A stretch of 64,000 nucleotides of DNA, from positions 327,351-391,350 of the forward strand of contig NZ_CAAAIA010000002.1 of assembly GCF_900639875.1 (NCBI RefSeq), written 5' to 3'. Of the stretch, positions 27,944 to 37,446 are shown piece after piece. This DNA comes from Legionella impletisoli. GTDB taxonomy: Bacteria > Pseudomonadota > Gammaproteobacteria > Legionellales > Legionellaceae. A model generated the notes under the pieces. It was not told the origin of the DNA. It worked only from the letters and a program-made list of their open reading frames with translations, and searched no databases. The position numbers and the translations under genes are program-made. How positions within the stretch are numbered: position 1 is the stretch's first letter; each line of letters opens with the position of its first letter.

Positions 27944-28206
27944 AAACGTGGAAAAACTGGTAGTAAAAACGTCAAATTGTACTCTGAATCTAGCGAGAGT
28001 GCCAATTGATTCTGATGTAACCCCGGCAAACTAATCTAATTTTTGAACATTGCACGATTTTTTTGCCTACTTGCTCTGCTTATGCAGGCATCACGTCGAT
28101 CTGGAATTTTACCTGGCTTATCAGGAGTAAGCTCTTTCCTTTTTAGCAAATCTTAATCATTATTGATGAAGAAAAACACTTAGCGAGTGTTCGCTTTACT
28201 ATACTT

Positions 28207-28337
28207 TGCGCGGTCACAATCTGTGGTTTTTTGACGCGGTCATTTTTATCGCAGCGCAATAGCAAGGCTATTGTCAAGATAAAAATGACAAACTGGGGCG
28301 AAAAGGGCCAGGCAAAAACCGCAGATTGTGACCGCGC
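28207..28337. repeat. 131-bp long palindrome upstream of the kinase gene
   Basis: GCGCGGTCACAATCTG at the left is mirrored by CAGATTGTGACCGCGC at the right. Pairing continues inward through GGTTTTT/AAAAACC, GTCATTTTTATC/GATAAAAATGAC and finally CAATAGC-AAG-GCTATTG at the centre. The element ends 29 bases before the proposed kinase start. The remaining 260 bp between msbA and this palindrome show nothing I can assign. Confidence 0.85.
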
Positions 28338-28366
28338 GAAATATCTATGCTGTAAGGAGAAATGCG

Positions 28367-29500
28367 TTGGGAAAATCAAAATTACTACCACCAAATCCAC
28401 ATACTTTCTTTGTCCGAAAAGAATCTAGAAAACAGTTATGCCAAAAGAATTCAAAATTCAGTATCATCTCAGAAGAGGCGCCTTATTTGAGAAATTTTTT
28501 CATAGAGCATCAGGACAAAAAAAATTATCCTGCTGGAAGTTTTGGTAAAGTTAAGAAAGGATTCCTTCATGAAACAGGCGAACCCAAATACGCCATAAAA
28601 ATCTATCAAACAAGCTCGCGTAAACAAAACGATATACGGTTAGCTCTTCGAGCAGCATACTGTTACAGACTACTTGGCCGAGAAGCCTTTACGTTTAGAA
28701 ATCATAATAAACAGTATTTAGTAACGGAATGGTTAAATGGCGCAAGTCTTGATAATGCCGATCCCAAGCTACTGCATACCATCCCTATTGCGTGTCGCAT
28801 TGTGATGGCTATTTCGTTACTCAGAGAATTAAATGTTTTTCATCAACTGGGATTAATCCATAACGACATTAAGCCCGGTAATGTCATGATTGATAAAAAC
28901 CGGCTTAGTTTTGTTGATTTGGACTCCGTTCGCCCTAAAGGTAAACGCCTCGATAACACCCCAGTAATCTACAGCCATCGTTTTTTACCTAACGCAGAGT
29001 TAAGCTTTCATGCTTTTCTCAAACTGCCAGAACTTGATCGTATGTTTGATGAACAATCTGATATTTATGCTATGGGGTTAACTTTAATTTACTTATTTCC
29101 AGAAATATATCAACTCGAGAAAAAAAATGAATATATCAATATGAAGGAATTCTTTGATGTACCTTATTTATTTAAAACGTACTTACGAAAACATGGACCA
29201 CAATATGATCATTGGCCTAAGCTTCAATCATTACTAAAAGAAATGGTCTCTATCAATAAATCTTCCTCTCTTACAGTTAACGAGCTGATTGAGCGTTTTA
29301 AGAACATTTTATTTGGCTGCGAAAATTATCATCAGTTTCTCAAGTATGATAGACCTATTCAATTAAGCGCAGAGCAGATTGCTATAGAAGGAAAAGCGGC
29401 TTATCAGGATATCGAACACATCATTTCTGAGTGGTTATCAAATGACCACAAAGCCGCGCCAATGGAACCCATTAATCCAGGTTCTAGATACAAGGCCTAA
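28367..29500 (+). CDS. Eukaryotic-like Ser/Thr protein kinase, candidate effector
   Basis: The protein (377 residues from this start) keeps a kinase fold: Gly loop AGSFGKV (about 56-62), the lysine in YAIKIY (about 78), the catalytic loop HNDIKPGN (Asp about 167, Lys 169, Asn 172), and DLD in place of DFG (Asp about 184). All catalytic residues are present, so activity is possible. There is no membrane segment or extracellular domain, unlike PknB-type kinases. Its style resembles kinases injected by Legionella, so a Dot/Icm effector is a reasonable inference. I choose the TTG because AAGGAG lies seven bases upstream; an in-frame GTG exists at 28328 inside the palindrome. Confidence 0.8.
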   Translation: MGKSKLLPPNPHTFFVRKESRKQLCQKNSKFSIISEEAPYLRNFFIEHQDKKNYPAGSFGKVKKGFLHETGEPKYAIKIYQTSSRKQNDIRLALRAAYCYRLLGREAFTFRNHNKQYLVTEWLNGASLDNADPKLLHTIPIACRIVMAISLLRELNVFHQLGLIHNDIKPGNVMIDKNRLSFVDLDSVRPKGKRLDNTPVIYSHRFLPNAELSFHAFLKLPELDRMFDEQSDIYAMGLTLIYLFPEIYQLEKKNEYINMKEFFDVPYLFKTYLRKHGPQYDHWPKLQSLLKEMVSINKSSSLTVNELIERFKNILFGCENYHQFLKYDRPIQLSAEQIAIEGKAAYQDIEHIISEWLSNDHKAAPMEPINPGSRYKA

Positions 29501-29572
29501 TGTAGACGCTTGTTCTTAACGCGCAATCTCGCTATACTTGATTTACGTTACATAATTCATTTTTCATTTTTT

Positions 29573-30100
29573 ATGAATCAACACGGTGGCGCTCGACCTG
29601 GCGCAGGCCGGCCTAAAGGGCAAGGCAAATATGGTGAAACGACTAAATCCATGCGCGTTCCAATTTCCCGAGTAGAAGACGTTTTGGCTTTTTTAGATCA
29701 AGGGAAAGAATCATTTGCCCTACCACTCTATGGTAGTTCGGTAAGAGCCGGTTTCCCTTCCCCCGCTGATGATTACATTGAACGTAAACTGGATTTAAAC
29801 ACCCATCTCATTAAACACCCGGCCGCGACGTTTTTTGTCAAAGCAGCAGGGGAATCCATGATTAATGCCGGGATCCAATCGGGTGATATTTTAGTGGTGG
29901 ATCGCAGTCTAGAAGCCAGTCACAACAAAATTGTGATCGCAGCCGTTAATGGCGAGCTCACAGTAAAACGGCTTTACCGCGTTGCTGGAAAAGTTCAACT
30001 GGTAGCAGAAAACCCAGACTTCGAACCCATTGATATCACTGAAGAACAGGATTTAGTCATTTGGGGGGTCGTAACTCATGTCATTCATCAAGTCAAATAA
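29573..30100 (+). CDS. umuD: UmuD-like S24 self-cleaving peptidase (Pol V autoproteolytic subunit)
   Basis: The 175-residue protein begins HGGARPGAGRPKGQGKYGE, a basic tail seen in many chromosomal UmuD-type proteins. The cleavage site is Ala59-Gly60 (VRAGFPSPADDY). The catalytic dyad is Ser95 (AAGESM) and Lys132 (ELTVKR). After RecA-stimulated cleavage the product would join UmuC as Pol V. No DNA-binding winged helix is present, so it is not LexA. The frame is open 21 codons upstream, but the internal ATG matches family starts. No umuC follows: 200 bp downstream hold only a palindrome, then a convergent gene. Confidence 0.88.
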   Translation: MNQHGGARPGAGRPKGQGKYGETTKSMRVPISRVEDVLAFLDQGKESFALPLYGSSVRAGFPSPADDYIERKLDLNTHLIKHPAATFFVKAAGESMINAGIQSGDILVVDRSLEASHNKIVIAAVNGELTVKRLYRVAGKVQLVAENPDFEPIDITEEQDLVIWGVVTHVIHQVK

Positions 30101-30143
30101 TATCCCAGGGCATCAGGGCAAACGCAGCTATGAAAATACAGAA

Positions 30144-30244
30144 CAATACGTTGTCTTTGCGAACGCAGTGAAGGAATCCACTACAAAATCCTAACGAAGC
30201 ATCGATCTGGATTGCTTCACTGCGTTCGCAAAGACGGCGTATTG
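30144..30244. repeat. About 100-bp palindromic repeat downstream of umuD
   Basis: GTCTTTGCGAACGCAGTGAA (from 30153) is mirrored by TTCACTGCGTTCGCAAAGAC (ending 30235). Arms of 28 bases differ at one position, and weaker pairing extends through CAATACG/CGTATTG. The roughly 27-base loop is unrelated. Similar TTGCGAGCGNAGCGAAGCAATC palindromes are widespread in bacterial genomes. It sits between convergent genes and could terminate both. Confidence 0.85.
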
Positions 30245-30300
30245 ATTTTATTTGCAGAGAGTATGCATTTACCCTGCCAGGTCATGGTATTTACTAGCCA

Positions 30301-31200
30301 TTATTCAGTCAAAGTACGCAATTGCCGGTTAGTTTCCTTGGAGTGAGCATTTTTTTCAGGTACGAGAACGCACTGACGATTAAACTCATGGGTTAGTTGT
30401 TTTAAAACATTCGGCTCTAATTTACCGTTATACTGTTTCTGGTACACCTGCAAAAGGTTATCAAAACAAGCTTGATATTTCGGACCAAAACTATCTTCTT
30501 GGCTATTCGTTTCTTGTACAGTCAATTGAATGTGTAATAATTGTTCTTTATTAAAGTCAGGCCCAATTGAACGTTCATAAACCGCCGTTGCTACACAACA
30601 AGCGGCACAGGCTGAAAGCTCATCATAAGCCTTAACATCATGGGGGTTGTCATGCGCTAAGACAAGAAAATCATAGGGGGTTAAATTAATACTATAAACT
30701 AACCGATCACCCGATTCATTTTCAATGCGCTTGGCCTCATTAATACCTGCATTGCAGCGATCACCACTTTGAAAGGCGTTAATGCTTAATTGGTTGTTAT
30801 TACGGCTTACCATGCTGAGTGAAGAAAATTCCCCTGTTCCGCCACTATTATTAAGCGTTTCTATGATGACAGACTGATTCAGCATTCCAAGTGGTTTGTA
30901 ATAACTGTAACCCTGACTAGAGGCACCTTGTTCCATTTTCCAGGAATAATCATACCCAAAATACCCTTTGTCAGTTAAATGTGTATTTTTACCGGTGATG
31001 CTTCGTCCTGGCTCCGAATGCAAACCACACGTGCTTAAATCAACGTTACCATGGGTCTCGCCAGCTTCATAAAAACAAAGCGGATCAATAGGTTTTCCAT
31101 TAAAAAGCAAGATTTGAGGGAAACGAACGTCAGACGCAAATGAATAGGAGGTAAGAAATAGGGTAAAAAGGGTAACACTTATTTTAATGAATAAATTCAT
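30301..31200 (-). CDS. Secreted protein of unknown function
   Basis: This 299-residue protein has a clear signal peptide (MNLFIKISVTLFTLFLTSYSFA). The mature part has several cysteines, including a CAACC cluster near residue 197, suggesting disulfides in the periplasm or outside. The tail is polar and charged. I do not recognise a family. It follows pyrD by 13 bases on the same strand, so it may be read from the pyrD transcript. Confidence 0.65.
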   Translation of the reverse strand: MNLFIKISVTLFTLFLTSYSFASDVRFPQILLFNGKPIDPLCFYEAGETHGNVDLSTCGLHSEPGRSITGKNTHLTDKGYFGYDYSWKMEQGASSQGYSYYKPLGMLNQSVIIETLNNSGGTGEFSSLSMVSRNNNQLSINAFQSGDRCNAGINEAKRIENESGDRLVYSINLTPYDFLVLAHDNPHDVKAYDELSACAACCVATAVYERSIGPDFNKEQLLHIQLTVQETNSQEDSFGPKYQACFDNLLQVYQKQYNGKLEPNVLKQLTHEFNRQCVLVPEKNAHSKETNRQLRTLTE

Positions 31201-31213
31201 AACTTCCTCATGT

Positions 31214-32206
31214 TCAAAGATTATTAATCAGCTTGGTAACAAGGCTTGGGCCTTGATAAACTAAACCTGTATAAAGTTGCAGTAAATTCGCTCCTGCCGC
31301 TAATTTCTCGTGTGCGGCGTCAAGATTATCAATGCCGCCCGAAGCGATTAAACATACCTGATTGCCAACCACGCTTTTTATTAAACGCAAGCAATGGGTT
31401 GAACGATGAGCCAGCGGTCTACCGCTTAAACCACCGCTCTCCTTTCCATAAGGGAGATGCTCCACTTTTTCACGGTTAGACGTGGTGTTCGTGGCAATTA
31501 TGCCATCAATTCCTTGACTTAGAATGACATCGGCCATTCTTTTTAAATCATCATCTTCTTCATCTGGAGAAACTTTTACAACTAAAGGAACATACCGTTG
31601 ATGTTTATCGGAAAGTTGTAGTTGTTCATCGCGCAGCTCACTCATTAAATCAATAAAAAAATTTCCTTGCTGCAATTTTCTTAAATCTGGTGTATTGGGA
31701 GATGAAATATTGATTGTCACATAAGAGGCGTAGGGATAGACCGCTTTAAAACAGGTTAAATAGTCATCGGATGCTTGTTGCAAAGAGGTATCTTTATTTT
31801 TTCCGATATTAATACCCAAAATGCCTTGATAATGAGCTCGTTGAATATGTTCAATGAGCTCATGAACCCCATGGTTATTAAACCCCATTCGGTTAATCAA
31901 AGCACGAGCTTCAGGCAAACGAAATAAACGTGGCTTATTATTTCCTAATTGGGGCCTTGGGGTCACCGTGCCAACTTCAAGAAAGCCAAAGCCAAGTTTG
32001 GACAGCGCATCCAAATGTTGGGCATTTTTATCCAACCCAGCAGCCAAACCGATAGGATTAGGAAATTCATATCCCATGGCCTTCACTGGCTTGGATTGAG
32101 GCGTTGTAAAACAAAACTTCGGGATAATATGCAACGCTTTAAGTGAGAGATGATGAGCTTTTTCAGCATCCATTTTAAATAATAAAGGACGAATAAGAGA
32201 ATACAT
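31214..32206 (-). CDS. pyrD: Dihydroorotate dehydrogenase (quinone), class 2
   Basis: PyrD oxidises dihydroorotate to orotate at the inner membrane, feeding electrons to quinone. The 330-residue protein has the N-terminal membrane-associating helices ([22 protein letters not shown]), [14 protein letters not shown], the catalytic-base region [14 protein letters not shown] (Ser in the class 2 position), and the FMN-phosphate motifs IIATNTT and LIASGGI. Its ATG is three bases after the stop of the upstream methyltransferase-like gene. Confidence 0.96.
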   Translation of the reverse strand: MYSLIRPLLFKMDAEKAHHLSLKALHIIPKFCFTTPQSKPVKAMGYEFPNPIGLAAGLDKNAQHLDALSKLGFGFLEVGTVTPRPQLGNNKPRLFRLPEARALINRMGFNNHGVHELIEHIQRAHYQGILGINIGKNKDTSLQQASDDYLTCFKAVYPYASYVTINISSPNTPDLRKLQQGNFFIDLMSELRDEQLQLSDKHQRYVPLVVKVSPDEEDDDLKRMADVILSQGIDGIIATNTTSNREKVEHLPYGKESGGLSGRPLAHRSTHCLRLIKSVVGNQVCLIASGGIDNLDAAHEKLAAGANLLQLYTGLVYQGPSLVTKLINNL

Positions 32207-32209
32207 AAC

Positions 32210-32899
32210 TTATTCACTCACATTACATTGTTGCGCCCATACTCGTAACATCGCATTGCCTTGGTGTTGTAAGGTATATTGAACTTTTCTCACCTCTGTT
32301 CCGTAATTTTCCTGTTGTAAGCCTAATAATACAGGGCCAAGAAAAGGTGACGGCTGGCCGTGGCGATCGATTAAAGGGAAAATACGAACCTCTTTAGCCA
32401 CTCGAGCCAGTTCTTTAATAATTTTGAGATGAAATTCTACATCTTGATCATCGAGATCCGCAAAAAGATAATGGGAGCTTAAAGCAAAATCAAACGAAAA
32501 GTCCGCAAAGGGCAAGGTGAAATCTTTTACCGGCATATAGCGACCTTCGACACGCCCCTGTTCATAATCGGCAAAAAATTCCTGGATACCTTGACGACGT
32601 TTAGCAATGAGCTGTTCTAAACCGTTATACCGGCTGAAATCAAACTTGTCTTGATCTTGCTTCACGTGAAGTGTCATGTCTTCAAAAATTAATGAAACTT
32701 TCGTAGAAAGCGTCGATTTGTCTAAGTTAAATAACGGATCGCAACTCACCACATGATCCGTTGATTCATTTAATTCCGTATTAATTGCGCTTGGCCCACA
32801 ACCGTATTCTAAAATCCGCTTATCAAAATCAGACCAGGATAAATCAAACATTTCCTTGTATTCTTCAACATGGTGACCCCAAAGTACCAATTCACGCAT
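32210..32899 (-). CDS. SAM-dependent methyltransferase-like protein
   Basis: The 229-residue protein shows the Rossmann motif I ILEYGCGPSAI (about residues 29-39), a following acidic turn VVSCDPLF, and LPFADFSFDFALSSHYLF as motif IV/post. That is a class I methyltransferase layout. Substrate is unknown. GAGGAG nine bases upstream of the ATG is a strong ribosome site. It forms a tight operon with pyrD (three-base gap). Confidence 0.7.
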   Translation of the reverse strand: MRELVLWGHHVEEYKEMFDLSWSDFDKRILEYGCGPSAINTELNESTDHVVSCDPLFNLDKSTLSTKVSLIFEDMTLHVKQDQDKFDFSRYNGLEQLIAKRRQGIQEFFADYEQGRVEGRYMPVKDFTLPFADFSFDFALSSHYLFADLDDQDVEFHLKIIKELARVAKEVRIFPLIDRHGQPSPFLGPVLLGLQQENYGTEVRKVQYTLQHQGNAMLRVWAQQCNVSE

Positions 32900-32954
32900 T
32901 CGACTTTACTCCTCAATAGCATCTACAGCAGCTTTATAACGCTCGCAATAAATC

Positions 32955-32983
32955 TTCACAACTTGAATTATGAGAGGTATAGT
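32955..32983 (+). promoter_or_regulatory. Predicted promoter of the leucine/isovalerate operon
   Basis: TTCACA (32955-32960), a 17-base spacer and TATAGT (32978-32983) give a near-consensus sigma-70 promoter 35 bases before the liuA ATG. AGGAAG lies eight bases before the start codon. I found no obvious LiuR or FadR operator by eye. Confidence 0.55.
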
Positions 32984-33018
32984 CTATCGTATTTGAATTA
33001 GCAACAGGAAGTCTCTTT

Positions 33019-34182
33019 ATGCACCACGGTCTAAAACATCCACTCGGCGAGACCTATGATCTTTTGCGAGATAGCGTTTATCAATTTGCATCACGCGAAA
33101 TCGCACCCATTGCGGCAGAGATCGATAGAGAAAATGCGTTTCCGAACCCTTTGTGGCGAAAGTTGGGTGACTTAGGCGTATTAGGCATCACCGTAAGCGA
33201 AGAATATGGTGGAGCCAATATGGGGTATCTGGCCCATGCCATTGCGATGGAAGAAATTTCAAGGGCCTCTGCTTCCGTTGGCTTAAGTTACGGGGCGCAT
33301 TCGAATTTATGTGTAAACCAAATTTATCTAAATGGGACAACCCGTCAAAAGGAAAAGTATTTACCCAAATTAGTCAGCGGTGAGTATATTGGTGCGTTAG
33401 CCATGAGCGAATCCAATGCCGGATCTGATGTGGTCAGCATGCAATTAAGCGCCCAGAAAAAAGGCGATTATTATCAATTAAATGGAACCAAAATGTGGAT
33501 CACCAATGGGCCTGATGCCGATGTGCTCGTGGTGTATGCAAAAACCAATAAAGAAGCAAAAAGTCGCGGTATCACCGCCTTTATTATTGAAAAAGGATTC
33601 AAAGGATTTCGGACTGCTCAAAAACTCGACAAACTCGGCATGCGCGGTTCTAATACCTGTGAGCTTGTTTTTGAAAATTGTGAAGTTCCTGAAGAAAATA
33701 TTTTAGGTGAGATCAATGAAGGGGTAAGGGTCCTGATGAGTGGTCTTGACTACGAACGCACCATCTTAGCAGCAGGTCCCGTAGGAATCATGCAGGCTTG
33801 CCTCGATGTGGTTTTGCCATACATCCATGAGCGACAACAATTTGACCAACCAATTGGCGCGTTTCAATTCATTCAGGGTAAAATTGCTGATATGTACACC
33901 GAATTAAATGCATCGCGCGCTTACCTTTATGCCGTTGCAACCGCGTGTGACCAGGGTCTTGTGAGCCGAAAAGACGCAGCCAGTGTGATTCTTTACACAG
34001 CGGAAAAAGCCACTCAGATGGCGCTTGAAGCCATTCAAATTCTAGGAGGAAACGGGTACATTAATGAATATCCCACGGGTCGATTGCTTCGAGACGCAAA
34101 ACTTTATGAAATCGGCGCAGGAACTTCTGAAATTCGTCGAATGCTAATTGGCAGAGAACTGTTTAACGAAACCCATGGTTAG
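33019..34182 (+). CDS. liuA: Isovaleryl-CoA dehydrogenase
   Basis: This 387-residue FAD enzyme of the acyl-CoA dehydrogenase family oxidises isovaleryl-CoA to 3-methylcrotonyl-CoA. Family motifs are [30 protein letters not shown] and the C-terminal [19 protein letters not shown]. The catalytic Glu lies in [13 protein letters not shown], the helix-G position diagnostic of isovaleryl-CoA dehydrogenase; other acyl-CoA dehydrogenases place it near the C-terminus. Its position heading liuB-liuC-liuD supports the call. Confidence 0.95.
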   Translation: MHHGLKHPLGETYDLLRDSVYQFASREIAPIAAEIDRENAFPNPLWRKLGDLGVLGITVSEEYGGANMGYLAHAIAMEEISRASASVGLSYGAHSNLCVNQIYLNGTTRQKEKYLPKLVSGEYIGALAMSESNAGSDVVSMQLSAQKKGDYYQLNGTKMWITNGPDADVLVVYAKTNKEAKSRGITAFIIEKGFKGFRTAQKLDKLGMRGSNTCELVFENCEVPEENILGEINEGVRVLMSGLDYERTILAAGPVGIMQACLDVVLPYIHERQQFDQPIGAFQFIQGKIADMYTELNASRAYLYAVATACDQGLVSRKDAASVILYTAEKATQMALEAIQILGGNGYINEYPTGRLLRDAKLYEIGAGTSEIRRMLIGRELFNETHG

Positions 34183-34270
34183 AACCTAGATGATTAAGAT
34201 GCATCCTAATGACCATACAGCACTAGCTAGCTTCTTAACCGCCCTTTTATCCATAAATTAAGGAATGAAA

Positions 34271-35455
34271 ATGAAACAGGACGATGTTGTAATTGTGGCA
34301 GCAAAACGAACCCCTACTGGCAACATGCTAGGGAATTTATCCTCGTTATCCGCTCCAGAATTAGGAGCGGTTGCGCATAAAGCAGCAATCCAGCAAGCCG
34401 GAATTTCTCCCTCCGATATCGATGAAGTCATTAGTGGTTGTGTTTTGCAAGCAGGCATTGGACAAGCCCCGGCTCGACAAGCGGCAAAATATGCAGGCCT
34501 ACCCGATACAACCGTAGCCAGTACCCTTAATAAGATGTGTGGCTCTGGAATGAAAGCCGTCATGCTCGGTCACGATTTAATTAAAGCAGGCTCTCAGAAT
34601 ATTGTTCTTGCAAGCGGCATGGAAAGCATGAGTAATGCGCCTTATTTATTATTAAAAGCACGAAATGGATACCGTTTAGGTCATGGCGATTTAAAAGACC
34701 ATATGTTTTTAGATGGCCTTGAGGATGCTTATGATCGCGGTAAATTAATGGGCGTTTTTGCTGAAAAAACCGCTGAGCGCTATAACTTTAGCCGTGAAGA
34801 GCAAGATGAATTTGCTAAACGTTCTATGACCCGAGCCATTAAAGCGGAGCAAACCGGGCAATTTAAACAAGAAATTGCGCCGGTAACCATTAAAACCAAG
34901 TCTGAGGAGATTACCATAAATCGCGACGAAGGGCCCGATGAGAAAAAATTAGCAAAAATTTCTCAGTTACGCCCTGCGTTTAAACCCGACGGCACAGTCA
35001 CCGCGGCTAATTCCAGTTCTATTTCAGATGGAGCAGCCAGTTTAATTTTAATGACTGCAGAAGAAGCCGAAAAGCGAGGGATTAAGCCTTTAGCTAGAAT
35101 CGTGGCGCACGCAGGTCATGCCCAAGAGCCTGAGTGGTTTACGACCGCTCCCGTTACTGCAATTAAAAACGTATTAGATAAAGCGGGCTGGAAACCAGAT
35201 GATGTGGATTTATATGAAATTAACGAAGCGTTTGCCGTAGTGACGATGGCCGCTATAAAAGACCTTGAATTAGATATTGAAAAAGTAAATATCCATGGCG
35301 GCGCGTGTTCTTTAGGTCATCCTATTGGGGCATCCGGTGCACGAATCCTAGTAACGTTGCTTTATGCATTAAAAGAACAACAAAAACACCGTGGCGTTGC
35401 TGCTTTATGCATTGGTGGAGGAGAGGCAACAGCTATAGCAGTTGAACTTTTATAA
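34271..35455 (+). CDS. Acetyl-CoA C-acetyltransferase (thiolase)
   Basis: The 394-residue thiolase cleaves acetoacetyl-CoA to two acetyl-CoA, or condenses them. The nucleophilic Cys is in NKMCGSGMKAV (about residue 88), with NEAFAVV and the second Cys in GGACSLGHPIGASGAR. An ATG two codons earlier exists, but AGGA sits six bases before the second ATG and overlaps the first. In this operon it should finish leucine breakdown together with the acetoacetyl-CoA synthetase encoded 7 kb downstream. Family members also serve fatty-acid oxidation and ketogenesis. Confidence 0.93.
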   Translation: MKQDDVVIVAAKRTPTGNMLGNLSSLSAPELGAVAHKAAIQQAGISPSDIDEVISGCVLQAGIGQAPARQAAKYAGLPDTTVASTLNKMCGSGMKAVMLGHDLIKAGSQNIVLASGMESMSNAPYLLLKARNGYRLGHGDLKDHMFLDGLEDAYDRGKLMGVFAEKTAERYNFSREEQDEFAKRSMTRAIKAEQTGQFKQEIAPVTIKTKSEEITINRDEGPDEKKLAKISQLRPAFKPDGTVTAANSSSISDGAASLILMTAEEAEKRGIKPLARIVAHAGHAQEPEWFTTAPVTAIKNVLDKAGWKPDDVDLYEINEAFAVVTMAAIKDLELDIEKVNIHGGACSLGHPIGASGARILVTLLYALKEQQKHRGVAALCIGGGEATAIAVELL

Positions 35456-35478
35456 CAGTCAATCGGCGGATTATCAAG

Positions 35479-35808
35479 ATGATACGAAATTCAATGTTAA
35501 AACAAGGTTTGATCTATTTATTGCTTAGCATCGTGATCGTGGTTTTCGCTGAGTATGCTCAGATGATCATCGTTTATCTTGATATGCTTTATACGTTTGT
35601 TAACTTAAAGCTCGCTCCTGTTTTTAGTCAGAGCGAGCTTGGGGTTATGATTAGGCGCGTTTTTTCTTTAGTCGTTCTTCCCATTCTTATTGCCGCCATA
35701 CCCGCTTTAATTTATCGATTAATTAAAGGCAAAAATATGCCTTATTTTATTCAAGTTACTTGGCTTTTATGGTTAGTGATCGTCTTGAGTAAAATACTTA
35801 TCGGATAA
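35479..35808 (+). CDS. Small integral membrane protein inside the leu operon, unknown function
   Basis: The 109-residue protein has three hydrophobic helices (about residues 10-33, 60-82, 88-108) and a short basic loop (RLIKGKN). It has no family I recognise. It starts 23 bases after the thiolase stop and ends six bases before liuB, so it is part of the operon. A 10-bp perfect inverted repeat (AAGCTCGCTC/GAGCGAGCTT, about 35611-35640) falls inside the gene. A role in substrate uptake is only a guess. Confidence 0.7.
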   Translation: MIRNSMLKQGLIYLLLSIVIVVFAEYAQMIIVYLDMLYTFVNLKLAPVFSQSELGVMIRRVFSLVVLPILIAAIPALIYRLIKGKNMPYFIQVTWLLWLVIVLSKILIG

Positions 35809-35814
35809 GATTCA

Positions 35815-37422
35815 ATGACCAAAATTATCAGCAAATTAAATCCTGCGAGTTCAGAATTTAAAGAAAATGAAGCATCCATGCTCGCTTTAGTCGAGACATT
35901 GCAAAAAACCGTCTCAAAAATCGCTCTGGGTGGAGGAGAAAAAGCACGTGAGCGCCACTTACAACATGGCAAATTATTACCCCGAGAACGATTGCAGCAA
36001 TTAATTGATCCAGGCAGTCCTTTTCTTGAATGTTCGCAATTAGCCGCATTTGATGTATATGAAGATAAAGTGCCTGCTGCTGGAATTATTACAGGAATTG
36101 GCCAGATTCATAGCCAAGAATGCGTCATTGTGGTGAATGACGCGACCGTTAAGGGTGGAACTTACTACCCACTGACCGTAAAAAAACACTTACGAGCACA
36201 AGAGATTGCCGAGCAAAATCATCTGCCTTGTGTTTATCTGGTGGATTCGGGTGGAGCCTACTTGCCTTTGCAAGATGAAGTTTTTCCTGATCGCAATCAT
36301 TTTGGTCGTATTTTTTACAATCAAGCCAATCTTTCTGCGAAAAATATTCCTCAAATTGCAGTCGTGATGGGTTCTTGTACGGCTGGCGGTGCGTATGTTC
36401 CGGCTATGGCGGATGAATCCATTATGGTTCGAAATCAAGCGACAATCTTTCTCGGGGGGCCGCCCTTAGTAAAAGCCGCAACAGGGGAAGTCATCAGCGC
36501 TGAAGAATTAGGTGGTGCAGAAGTTCATTGCCGAGAATCAGGGGTTGCCGATTATTATGCTGAGAATGATGAACATGCCTTGCATCTCGCGCGTCTTTGT
36601 ATCAAGAATCTTAACCGCATAAAACCTCTATCGACTGTAAGAATTGAGTCGAAAGATCCGCTCTATGAGGTGTCTGAACTCAACGGCATTATTCCCAAAG
36701 ACCCGAGAAAGCCTTTTGATATTCGTGAAATTATAGCGCGCATCGTAGATGGTTCTGAATTTGATGAATTTAAAGCTTTATATGGCACAACCCTTGTCTG
36801 TGGGTTTGCTCATCTTTATGGTTATCCGGTAGGTATCGTTGCCAACAATGGCATTTTGTTTGGTGAGAGCGCATTGAAAGGCACGCATTTTATTGAGTTA
36901 TGCTGTCAGCGCAACATTCCTTTAATCTTTTTACAAAACATTACAGGCTTTATGGTCGGCAGCAAATATGAAGCCAGTGGAATAGCCAAACATGGCGCTA
37001 AAATGGTGATGGCCGTCGCAAATGCCAACGTTCCGAAATTCACGGTCATTGTTGGAGGTAGTTTTGGGGCAGGCAATTATGCTATGTGCGGGAGAGCCTA
37101 TTCCCCGAGGTTTTTATGGTCCTGGCCAAATGCGCGCATTTCCGTCATGGGTGGCGAGCAAGCAGCCAATGTTCTTGCTCAAATTAATCGCGATAAGCAT
37201 AAGAAACAAGGTACAGAATGGCTTCAATCGGATGAAGAAGCCTTTAAAGCCAACTTACGAGCACAATATGAAGACCAGGGAAACCCCTATTACGCTAGTG
37301 CCCGACTTTGGGATGATGGCGTCATTGCCCCAAAAGATACACGTCGTGTGTTGGGGTTAAGCTTATCGGCAGCCATGAATGCACCCATGACCGATACATC
37401 TTTTGGTGTATTTAGAATGTAA
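35815..37422 (+). CDS. liuB: Methylcrotonoyl-CoA carboxylase, carboxyltransferase (beta) subunit
   Basis: The 535-residue protein transfers carboxyl from biotin to 3-methylcrotonyl-CoA. It has the two crotonase-like halves of acyl-CoA carboxylase beta subunits: [19 protein letters not shown] in the N half, and [26 protein letters not shown] with [20 protein letters not shown] in the C half. Length and neighbouring liuD (biotin carboxylase) distinguish it from propionyl-CoA carboxylase. The start is six bases after the small membrane gene. Confidence 0.95.
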   Translation: MTKIISKLNPASSEFKENEASMLALVETLQKTVSKIALGGGEKARERHLQHGKLLPRERLQQLIDPGSPFLECSQLAAFDVYEDKVPAAGIITGIGQIHSQECVIVVNDATVKGGTYYPLTVKKHLRAQEIAEQNHLPCVYLVDSGGAYLPLQDEVFPDRNHFGRIFYNQANLSAKNIPQIAVVMGSCTAGGAYVPAMADESIMVRNQATIFLGGPPLVKAATGEVISAEELGGAEVHCRESGVADYYAENDEHALHLARLCIKNLNRIKPLSTVRIESKDPLYEVSELNGIIPKDPRKPFDIREIIARIVDGSEFDEFKALYGTTLVCGFAHLYGYPVGIVANNGILFGESALKGTHFIELCCQRNIPLIFLQNITGFMVGSKYEASGIAKHGAKMVMAVANANVPKFTVIVGGSFGAGNYAMCGRAYSPRFLWSWPNARISVMGGEQAANVLAQINRDKHKKQGTEWLQSDEEAFKANLRAQYEDQGNPYYASARLWDDGVIAPKDTRRVLGLSLSAAMNAPMTDTSFGVFRM

Positions 37423-37446
37423 CTTAACGTGGAACTTCCGTTGATT

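Noticed and set aside
28143..28428. Open frames on both strands between msbA and the kinase
   Set aside because: They are mirror translations of the 131-bp palindrome.
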